This document shows positions 50,197 to 58,572 of a stretch of 64,000 bases of DNA, piece by piece. Location of the stretch: NCBI RefSeq assembly GCF_000003815.2, contig NC_049981.1, positions 19,950,789 to 20,014,788 on the forward strand, given 5' to 3'. How positions within the stretch are numbered: the first letter of the stretch is position 1; every line of letters starts with the position of its first letter. The stretch is from Branchiostoma floridae (taxonomy: Eukaryota; Chordata; Leptocardii; Amphioxiformes; Branchiostomatidae). Below the pieces are notes generated by a model that saw nothing but the letters and a program-made list of their open reading frames with translations, was not told the origin of the DNA and did not search any database. The position numbers and the translations under genes were made by a program.

Positions 50197-53100
50197 TCTT
50201 CAAAGTCTTACCCAGTCCAGGATGGCAAGATGGCTCCGCATGGTGTACTGGCTGTTGCCAAACACGATCCTCTTGTCGTGGTACTGGAGAAGGCTATTGT
50301 TGAATGACTCAACATAGTGGGTGTCTACACACTGGAATACAAGAAGAAAAATATTACACTCTTGGATGTACTGTATCATTTACTTTTCCTTCTTTCCTGC
50401 AATTATTAGTAATAAGTTAATTGCAAATTCTTGCTTCTGGGCTAATTGCAGATAACACGAGAGATTGAAACAGTGTACAAAACAAGATCACAAGTGTCTA
50501 CTCTAGTCTGAAAGCTATTAGATCCTGGGTCATTTTGTTTCACTTCTTTTTCGGAGACAGTGGACGAAAGATCCCACCTTTTCTATTATGTGTAGGTTTT
50601 GTGATGTTAGAGAGAGAATCGTGTTCTTTTTGTCAGTGAATGTGAAGAAATTTGGGTGGCCTCTTCAAACAGCTCTTTTGTGATTGTAGAACGAACAGTT
50701 TGACATAAAATGTGTTTTGTCTTTCACCATGTTTGATGTGCATTGTTTGCACGTTCTTTCACACACAGATAGATTCTTGTACAGCCCTTTCTCAATTCCA
50801 AGATGGTGGGCACTAATTCTAATTTTGCTGATTGCCAAGCGTAGATCAGAATTATCTAATTCTAAGTATTTCTGCATGTAGCATTAGCTTATCAGTATAA
50901 ATACTCACGTTATGACAAGAGCTTTGGATAAACATATCAGATTCTAGATCTTCTCATGGTACATATAGAAGACTGTTAATAATAACTTATCACTAAGTGA
51001 GTTACATGAATAGAACAGGTAGGAATGGCCACTACCATCTAATAATTCTTTGACAAAGTTCTTCAGAATCTATGACTATTAGAAATAGACTTATGTTGAC
51101 ACATAAGGTCATCAGCTTGTATTGGATGTCTATGAGAATCCATTTGCAACAAGCGTAGCCAGTAACGAATAGCACGCATCCATATATCAAAGTCTGAAGG
51201 AAATTTACCCAGCTAAAATGTCTGGAAACTCCAAGTATATTCTCACAAAATCGGTGGTGAAAAATTTCAATTGGGAAGTTGTCATATATGGGCTCTGTGC
51301 CCCAAAGTTCCATACAGGACGATCGGCTTTATACAGGAATCAAATATTCTTGGTAAGCACTTTGGTGAGAAAGACGAGCGAATTATTCAATGAGAGATTT
51401 CAAAGTATACATAGCATTACGAGCATTGAGTGAAATTTTGCCTGAGATCAGTCTCCCGATTATGTAATAGTCGCCCCTAGACTAGCAGTAAGAAGGTCCT
51501 ATGTCCAATGTGTGTTGATCGAATATGAATATCTGATTTCGGAAGGAACGACCAAGGTTTGCTGAACATAATAACTTATGTTATTATATGTATTCTTTAG
51601 ATTACTAGTAACTTGGAGTTTCCATTTCTGGAAAAAGGCATTTAATCTGTTGAGCGCTGCACATTCCAACCCTTTGTCTGATAAATATATCAGGTAATTA
51701 TATGTTCGTATGTATTTGTATGTTTCCAAGTTATCGATGTGAAATTAAAAATTTACTTACGTTTACATAGTCCAGTGGCCATTCGTATATCGTTGATTTC
51801 TGTATCCATCGTGTCAACAGCTGTGCTGCTACCGGGTCCCTGATGGTAGTTCGGGTCGGCTCGTAGTTCGGGTCTGTCTTACATCGGGCCCCCGGATGAC
51901 GGACATTCCCCGCAAAGCAGTTTCTGTGGTCATTCTGAAAAATGATGTGCATTTCGTTGGTGGGAATAATAGAAATGGATCTCCAGGCACCAATTCACTC
52001 ACTGTAGCTGTAGAGTCTCTACTCAGCTAACATTTCACAGATAATGACAGGACACGGGCAAGGTGTACAGTATAAACAGGTTCATTATACCATAGAGAGT
52101 GCCAATCATTCATTTGTACATGTATGGTGTATTGAATGATTCCATGAACACATCCATTGAAACATCCGTAGTCTCCTTACCTGGTAGTGTCGGACAATAT
52201 TGTCCAGGCGGAACCGCAGCAGGTCTGGGTCTCCATCGCAGGTCTTCATGGCCCAGTAGTAGTGTGTCTTTATACCTGCACCTGCAATATTTATGGTATA
52301 TAAATATTTATAGTATACACACACACACACACATATATGAAACTTCAAATCCGTTCAAATATGCATAGTGCAAAACAGCACAAGGGAATTACATATCAGA
52401 CATGGGTAATGCATTGGTAGCATACATGTAGGAACAAACTAATAATCATGGTACTGTATAACGTGTTATCCACAAACCTTTGTCAGACAGCTCAGGATGC
52501 CAGGTGACTCCTCGATTGACTGGCTTCCCCTTTGCAACCTTGACAAAGGATCTTGCCAAGTTCTTGGTAGCTACATGTAAAAGCAAAATAGTAACAACAT
52601 TGATATTAAGAAAAATTGCAAATTCCTTTCCTATGGCTAATTGCAAACAAGAAGTAAGGAATTATGTTAAATTAGCATGTAATAATCTGAGGTGGACATA
52701 CCATGCCATGTGTCGTTGCCGTTGTCTGTATATTGGCGGTCCTTCACTATCTTATTAACCGAGCCGTTCCTGTCATGGCCATGGAGATGGATGCTGAGCC
52801 CTGTAGAGTGAGACACAAGAATGTAAATATAAATTGAAAGGGTCAACCGGTCCGCAGTGTCAACCTCTAATTTGTTCATGACATGTTCTGTACTATCATT
52901 TTAATCAATAAATGCTACACACCTTTGGCATCAGCCCACTCATAGAACCGCTCTGTGCCAATAATCTCGTGGTTCTGCGATATCGGCTCATCTTCCTTGG
53001 TTACCAGTTCATGGTGAATCGCCCTGTGTGTGCTAGACCACAATGACAAAATGTAAATCTACTGTGACATATACAAGAACATAATTATATAATACATACA

Positions 53101-55428
53101 GACAAACAGGGGTACAGGCAGACAGACAGACAAACACCCAGACAGACATACATACATACATACATGTAACAACATAGTATTCTCCAAGAAGGCTTTGTGG
53201 CGGTTTATAAAACAGCGCACATGTTTTTAGCATCTCTGTTACTATATTTATAGCATTAGATATGTCATTAAAGAATATATAGATTGAACGATCATCAAGA
53301 CTCACATGTGGCCAAGAAAGACAACATCAGAGTAGTAGGCATTCTTCCGCCAGCAATGACGGGCATCTGACAGCACTTTGAGTCCCTGAAAGTTGTCATC
53401 TTCTTCGGCAAGGACACTTCCAGTTATTTCCTGATAAGATACAGAAAGAATTGACAGAAATGAGTATGTATCATGGCAGTGATACATTTTGTATATTGGG
53501 AATGGTGGAAACACGCACGCAAAACTGCACGCACGCGCACACACACACAATCACTAGCCTCCACCAGGCCTTCCTACAGGGGTACAGGGATTGTACTAGA
53601 CTCTGAGTCTGAAAAGAAATTAGGGAAATAGGCCAGGGGATGCTAAGTCCATGCTAAGGTAAGCATTCCAACTGCGCGGTCATCCAACCCCTCCTGGCAA
53701 ATTATCTCCCTACAATAGCCAGCGTCAGTCTGATAGAGACTACCCAAACGGAGGTCAAAAACAATACTTCATTCCATGGTAGTCCAATAAGGCAACAGAA
53801 AGGAAATCTTACCACCTAGCCTGGACTGGTGATTTGGGTACTGTTGGTTTGTGGCTTATNNNNNNNNNNNNNNNNNNNNNNNNNNNNNNNNNNNNNNNNN
53901 NNNNNNNNNNNNNNNNNNNNNNNNNNNNNNNNNNNNNNNNNNNNNNNNNNNNNNNNNNNNNNNNTATACCTGTAGAAATGAGTGACTTTACTAACAATAA
54001 GGTAATGTGGTCGGCTCAGACCGCACAAGTGCAGTTTGTGGATTTGTTGAACACGGATAAAAGATGTTTTGGTTTGTTGGCATTTTTTTGGTCTCTACCG
54101 ATATTTTTAGCATTCAGGCACCTTAGCTTGTTTCCCCACATTTCTTTATCACAAGCTTGCCATATTATACTTGTAGTCTGCAGTTGTCATCAATAAGATT
54201 TACTTGCTTTGCCCTGACCTAAAAACATTATAAGGTGCTACAAACCTCTTGTAGTGCATCCTCCATGGATGTTTCTGCAAGCTCCGCTACCACCACTTTG
54301 TACTCTTCAAGAACTGGATATTGTGAAGAAAGAAGAATGGCTCAAACTCTGCCAATATGCTATACATTTATTACTAATTAAGCATCATGGCTTTGTGCAG
54401 TGTGTATAAACTTCACTTAGCAGTTATCAAATATATTGATGCATCCTTTCCTTACCGACATTCTTGTCTTCATCCTTCACCACTCCTATGTCTGCTGCAG
54501 AGCAGAACTTTTCATACTGAGTTGGCAGTATGCCGCTGGTGAAACTGCCATGGAGCATCCTATATGGGAAAAATTACAATGTATCCAAATGTTTTTGGCC
54601 ATGACCAATTTCACAAATAATAAAACAAGTAAAGCAAATTCTAATTCTTAGTACTCACATACCACAAACAGAGCGTTATGTTGCATAAATTGATATTTTC
54701 ACATGTATTAGCAATAGTAGTACCATGTCATATCATGCAATTTGTTTTTTCAAATATACGTACCTATCGTTCACAAGGAAGCGGTTGTTTGGCAACTTGG
54801 GAGACGTGTTCCACCGCGCTGACCAAGGGCATGCTGTACACAGGAAGGTGCATATTCCTACGTGCCCATCCATGGCAAAATCTTCCTCCATGTGAACGCT
54901 GCCACGGCATGTTCGCAGATGTACCTCTGCGAGGGCAAGGAGGTCGTTGAGCTTTTTTGGAGTCAGCAGGACAATCTGTTGTGTGCTGTCCTCCTTCTGC
55001 ATCTCCATTGATGGAAAAGATGGAGAAGCTCCACCCTCAGCCATCTGTCTGAAGGTGCTTGGAGAGTGGTGCTGTATGTAGAAGTTGAAAACTTCCTTCA
55101 GCACTGCAAAATTTCCTTCCTGGGATGACCTGGAAGGTCCAATGTTGGCCTTGATGGTGCGCAGCATGGTCATGAGCTGGTTCTTCTCCGCAAGATTCGG
55201 CGCAGTGAAAGTTACCTTGCCATCTTGTTTGGTAGAGGCCAGCTCTTCTGGTGACATACTGGCCCGCTTTTGCTTCAGCTTTGCACGATGGGCATCATTC
55301 CTGGCCTTCTTAGCCAGTGGAGCATCAGACGGCCTTGGCCTTCTCGGAAGTGCGTTTTGGCTGTGACATCGAAGGGGCTGACGAGGAGACTGCTGAGAGG
55401 TACATGCAGGTACAGCAGGTTGCTCCAT
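49862..55428 (-). CDS. intron-rich transposase-like (DDE-type candidate) gene, 11 exons
   Basis: Coding exons, in transcript order: 55428-54764, 54559-54456, 54313-54246, 53430-53306, 53032-52923, 52800-52702, 52570-52478, 52281-52181, 51934-51761, 50331-50212, 50026-49862. All junctions are GT-AG, phases agree throughout, and the total is 1,824 nt (607 residues plus stop). A TGA lies in frame 33 bases upstream of the ATG. The protein has a basic stretch at 29-55 (likely nuclear signal), cysteines C193, C197 and C200, LSDARHCWRK at 299-308, HLHGHDRNGS at 362-371, WHATKNLAR at 389-397, and DTHYVESFNN at 516-525. These resemble a metazoan transposon-derived family with 'D..., D..., WHxxK, ExxxN' motifs, possibly Kolobok-related. 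D301 or D314, D367 and E521 are candidate catalytic acids. The assignment is from motif memory. The intact frame across 11 exons argues for recent function. Confidence 0.85.
50158..50192. repeat. (CA)n microsatellite in intron 10 of the minus-strand gene
   Basis: Pure CA dinucleotides of about 35 bp, located about 20 bases inside the intron from the exon 10 donor side on the minus strand. Confidence 0.95.
50212..50331 (-). CDS. exon 10: DTHYVESFNN motif exon
   Basis: This 40-codon, phase 0/0 exon encodes CVDTHYVESFNNSLLQYHDK and then RIVFGNSQYTMRSHLAIL followed by DW. It is the most conserved-looking part of the protein. The E followed by FNN recalls the last acidic residue and downstream asparagine of ISL3/Kolobok-like DDE transposases. 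The phrase 'KRxxFxxxxYxxRxxLAxLDxN' recurs, from memory, in transposon-derived proteins of fish and cnidarians. Acceptor TATTCCAG and donor GTAAGA are both strong. Confidence 0.85.
50530..51725 (-). pseudogene. degraded LINE reverse-transcriptase fragment in intron 9
   Basis: Minus-strand frames, in order, give LIYLSDKGLECAALNRLNAF with FQKWKLQV (palm region after the catalytic box), ISGKISLNARNAMYTLKSLI, KCLPRIFDSCIKPIVLYGT, HHRFCENILGVSRHFSWVN, then YLELDNSDLRLAISKIRISA and ERTCKQC. They correspond in order to the second half of a CR1/L2-type ORF2 ('KIFDTVIKPIxLYGSE', 'FRISAHxLAIExGRY'). Several frameshifts and stops separate them, so it is dead. It is in the same orientation as the host gene and nearly fills its longest intron (1,429 bp) without disturbing flanking splice sites. 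Confidence 0.82.
52181..52281 (-). CDS. exon 8, with two in-frame acceptors 6 bp apart
   Basis: The exon encodes (G)AGIKTHYYWAMKTC and continues to NIVRHYQ. The acceptor region reads TTGCAG then GTGCAG before the body of the exon. Use of the first AG adds residues A-G, and use of the second starts at 52275. Both keep the frame. I prefer the first because related proteins I recall have two or three residues between SDK and IKT. Confidence 0.78.
52702..53430 (-). CDS. exons 4-6 (53430-53306, 53032-52923, 52800-52702): candidate catalytic core
   Basis: Exon 4 encodes LSDARHCWRKNAYYSDVV plus FLGH. Exon 5 has HELVTKEDEPISQNHEIIG with ERFYEWADAK. Exon 6 has LSIHLHGHDRNGSVNKIVK ending NDTWH. Splits are phase 2 (Ile codon) between exons 4 and 5 and phase 1 (Gly codon) between 5 and 6. 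The order matches an RNase H-like fold as seen in transposases: first acidic strand (D301 or D314), then a strand ending in D367, then a WH-K helix. This structural reading is an inference. Confidence 0.8.
53090..53165. repeat. (CAGA)n/(CATA)n microsatellite
   Basis: Imperfect CAGA and CATA tetranucleotide units within intron 4 of the minus-strand gene. Confidence 0.85.
53860..53964. other. assembly gap (105 N)
   Basis: Undetermined bases inside intron 3 of the minus-strand gene (between exons at 54246 and 53430). The flanking exons are both phase 0 at this intron, so an extra exon of a multiple of three bases could be hidden, although none is required. Confidence 0.99.
54764..55428 (-). CDS. 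exon 1: N-terminal 221 codons of the transposase-like protein
   Basis: Starts MEQPAVPACTSQQSPRQPLR. A basic patch spans residues 29-55 (RRPRPSDAPLAKKAR and RAKLKQKR), a likely nuclear or DNA-binding signal. The first 140 residues are low in hydrophobics. From about 150 there is a folded-looking stretch (VLLTPKKLNDLLALAEVHLR), then C174 and CTFLCTACPW (193-202), a possible zinc-binding cluster. It ends RFLVND plus two bases before GTACGT. The start is supported by an in-frame upstream TGA. Confidence 0.8.
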
Positions 55429-55653
55429 GTTTCTGCTGGACCATTTGACGGTTTGAAATCAGGCGCGCTGTATGCCTCTGGGAAATACGTGTAAGTAGCC
55501 CCAGAATAATGTCTTCTAGGGTTACCCCTGAGCATGTACCAGCAGCCAGAAGAAACCACTGTATTTGGTCATGTCCCTTGTGGGCCAAGTTGTGACCCTG
55601 AGCACTCTTACCTAGGTCAACTTGGGGGCACTACACAGATCTAGAACGCAGAA
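55429..55653. promoter_or_regulatory. divergent promoter region between the paired genes
   Basis: The 225 bases separating the two start codons must contain or overlap both promoters unless untranslated exons extend elsewhere. A gapped inverted repeat lies at 55585-55597 and 55615-55625 (CCAAGTTGTGACC facing GGTCAACTTGG). No TATA box is convincing on either side. A shared control region would couple expression of the two proteins. Confidence 0.5.
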
Positions 55654-56883
55654 ATGGCGGGGACTAACACAAAGCTTTGGTGCATTGAAGTTACAGAAGA
55701 GCAGGAAATGGTAATTCGAGCACTTTATGGGCACAATGACTGGGATCTGATAGAGCATCCATACCCCACCCTTACCAATGACAGTCATGGCAGTGGATTG
55801 GCAGAAGGGAACCTGCAAGTTGAGCAACAAGATACGGCGATGGCAGGGAACCAGTCCTCCAGCAAAAGAACAGGTCGGAAGAGGAAAAACCAACGAGAAC
55901 TTGGAGATAAAGATAGCCAGGTTAGTGGACTGCTAAAGTGCTAAATGACCCTAAATGACTGCGGCAAAGATTGTCTTGTACTTTATTTGCCATATATTTT
56001 TGTGCTTTGAAATGTTTCACATTCAAAAAGCAACCTTGTTCCAAGGTATATGAAGAGTAAATCAATGCAAAATCGTAACATGAATATGATATCTGTAAAA
56101 AGATATCAGTACTGTGTATGTTTCATAAATGTATGTATCAGTATAAATTGCACAGCAGTCCATTTTTCCATTTCATATGAAAAAACAACTGTCCCTAATG
56201 TTATATGTCTTATGTCCAGCCAACTTCAGGCCAAGCTGCGAACAGTACAGTTACAGCAACACAAGTCCAGTCAGCCCTTCAGGTTGGCCAAGCTGAGGAC
56301 ATGACAATGTCACAAAGTCAACCTGAGGTAAATGCAATTCTTGATTGTGTGTAGTGTATTATTCCTATTTCTGAGGCATTTGTGGTCGGCTTGATGTGTT
56401 TGTAAAAATCAGTTTGATTAAGCGGGTTTGTTGTAAAACATCGTCAATTAATTTCTTTTTTGTCATTATGCATTCCAGACAACAAGTTCCAGCAGCTCCA
56501 GTCATGATCAGCCTAGATCTGAGACAGAGTGTCTGGACTGTTTTTGTGACCCCTGTGTTACATCTCGGCCACAGAAATGGTTGGGGAGCGGAAACCCGCC
56601 TGGTGCAGGCAACTCGTCACTTCGTAGGGTATTTTACAAAAAGTACTGGAAGATGCTAAGTGACCGTTGTGCCTGGTACGACTCCAGGTATGTAGACAAG
56701 AAGACTAGAATGTGGCAAGCGTACAAGAATGGTTTAGATCAAAACAATTGCTGGGTTCCTGGTAGACACAGTCCTGACCAGCAGAGTGTCAGAGAAATTA
56801 TGCCTGACTGTGTCTTGCGCCAGGTCCGCAAGCTGTATCCAAATCCATCTCATATCCCGTACATGGACCACAAGTTTTTCTGA
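55654..56883 (+). CDS. P2X7-tail-like (P2RX7_C) domain protein, 3 exons
   Basis: Exons 55654-55920, 56220-56327 and 56479-56883 are all phase 0 with GT-AG borders and give 259 residues. Residues 1-89 contain a basic cluster KRTGRKRKNQRE (71-82), a likely nuclear signal. Residues 90-140 are Q/S/T-rich linker. Residues 143-151 form C-x2-C-x-C-x2-C (CLDCFCDPC). The C-terminus has FYKKYWKMLSDRCAWYDSRY, then REIMPDCVLRQVRKLYPNP and IPYMDHKF. That last motif parallels the intracellular C-terminal domain of P2X7 receptors (PF20478, as I recall it), where cysteines bind zinc. There are no membrane segments, so this is not a channel. Many such stand-alone proteins exist in fish and cnidarians. It is transcribed away from the transposase-like gene, which suggests partnership. 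Confidence 0.85.
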
Positions 56884-56898
56884 AATCTAAAACAAATC

Positions 56899-57206
56899 NN
56901 NNNNNNNNNNNNNNNNNNNNNNNNNNNNNNNNNNNNNNNNNNNNNNNNNNNNNNNNNNNNNNNNNNNNNNNNNNNNNNNNNNNNNNNNNNNNNNNNNNNN
57001 NNNNNNNNNNNNNNNNNNNNNNNNNNNNNNNNNNNNNNNNNNNNNNNNNNNNNNNNNNNNNNNNNNNNNNNNNNNNNNNNNNNNNNNNNNNNNNNNNNNN
57101 NNNNNNNNNNNNNNNNNNNNNNNNNNNNNNNNNNNNNNNNNNNNNNNNNNNNNNNNNNNNNNNNNNNNNNNNNNNNNNNNNNNNNNNNNNNNNNNNNNNN
57201 NNNNNN
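56899..57206. other. assembly gap (308 N)
   Basis: Undetermined bases beginning 15 bp after the stop codon of the P2RX7_C-like gene, so most of its 3' UTR cannot be read. Confidence 0.99.
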
Positions 57207-57550
57207 GTTTTTATCATGTTGCTGACTAAGGATGGAAAGGGCATACATGTATTCCTGTTTTCAATGATTCATGTTTTGAGATTATTTGATGTCTGAAATA
57301 TTAATCCAAGAACTGTACAGTCAAGTGAATAATTTTTCTCTCCTATCTTCTTTGCATCGTGTACCAATTGACTCTTGTACAGTGAGTATGGGTCTAGGTA
57401 CTATTCAATGTTCAATTGAAGATACCTTTTTGTATAACTTTTGACAGAATGACAACATACATTGTATAAAACAGGAGATGGATAACTTCCAAGAAGTATA
57501 TGTTGAATACATGTAGATAGTCTTAGTGACTGAATGTCTGTTTGTAGTTG

Positions 57551-57556
57551 AATAAA
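57551..57556 (+). terminator. candidate polyadenylation signal AATAAA
   Basis: AATAAA lies about 670 bp after the stop codon of the P2RX7_C-like gene, in AT-rich DNA following the gap. It is the canonical hexamer, but such hexamers are frequent by chance here. Confidence 0.3.
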
Positions 57557-57879
57557 CAAAGGTTTTGTGAACTCAGTCTGAAGCTAAGCAGTATTTTTCT
57601 AAATAAGGAAACAACAGTACAAAAGTGGCACATTTCCATTCAAAATATATGTATGTAGTGCTGGTTTAGAGTCAAAATGATACACTGTACTAGACTGGAA
57701 GTGTCAAAGGAAACACCACTGTGTCACAGTCTTTCTAGGTCAATCCAGCAGTTTGGGAGGTTGGTTGTCAAGTCCTGCCAAAATGATGTAATTAACACTG
57801 CCTGGCTGGGCCAGATTTTACGCTTCTCAGCCTTCTGTCTCAGCCTACCCCCAGGAGCCTACAGTGGCTAGGGGCAAAC

Positions 57880-58336
57880 CGCGCTCCGGCTGAAGCGCCA
57901 GATGCGGGTTTAAGTTTTCACGCGCAAAAAAGTTTAAAATCTGCGCGTGAAACAATCTGCTTCAAAAAAGATGAAATGAAGCTTCTAGAATGGAGAAAAG
58001 CCTCAAATTGTAACATTTTACAATATAAAACCTCATACACACACGTACAAGTAATTTTTCCATGTATTTCTGTGATATTAATGGGATTTTGGATTGTTCA
58101 AAATATGCAAATGAATCTATTCCCAAGGGATCTAAAAATCAGGATTTTTTCAAACCAAAAATTCTGGTTACATATGGGAAATTATATCATAGGATCAAAT
58201 TTTTCTGCCTTAGAATTCCTTGCTGCACATTTTCTGACATATTTCAGGAACTTTATTTTTTCACGCGCAAATTTTTCACGCGCACGCGCAAATTCTCCAC
58301 GCGCAGAAAACCCGTTCCCCTTATTTTGGACACAGT
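57880..58336 (-). repeat. right GCGCGTGAAAA-rich repeat, inverted relative to the left copy
   Basis: Read on the minus strand it runs GGGGAACGGGTTTTCTGCGC, then GCGCGTGAAAAAT-type units, then CCCTTGGGAAT, CCATTCTAGAAGC, TTTCACGCGCAGATTT, and finally AAACCCGCATCTGGCGCTTC followed by AGCCGGAG. The landmarks and order match 48274-48556 on the plus strand, but this copy is about 170 bp longer in the middle. The spacing to the two genes (about 1.3 kb left, 1.0 kb right) is roughly symmetrical. Confidence 0.65.
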
Positions 58337-58377
58337 CAGTTACACCACTGTTTAGGCCATGCACCGTAGTTATACCT

Positions 58378-58572
58378 TGTTGCCAAGACAGTCGTCAGTG
58401 AGTGAGGCTCAGGAGAGAAGCAGGCTGTAAACCCCGGAGTTTCAGTAGGATCCTTAGCAGGCTGTATGAGTCTTAACTTTTATTGTGATTGCGTATCAGT
58501 TCTATTAAACTCGGTTTCTTAATTTCACTTGATTCCTCATTTACAGCCTCCACAACCAACCGAGTGTAACAG
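58378..58572 (+). repeat. possible solo LTR
   Basis: The segment starts TGTTGCCAAGACAG and ends ACCGAGTGTAACA. It contains ATTAAACTCGGTTTC followed by CCTCCACAACCAACCGAG, an arrangement that looks like the R-U5 part of a Gypsy-type LTR. No target duplication or second LTR was found, so this is tentative. Confidence 0.3.

Noticed and set aside
53809-54196. open frames running through X residues
   Set aside because: They span the run of N and are artefacts of the assembly gap. The same applies to 56798-57248.
55085-55559. several open frames overlapping exon 1 of the transposase-like gene
   Set aside because: They are shadows in other frames of the 221-codon exon, whose frame is fixed by phase-consistent splicing to ten further exons.
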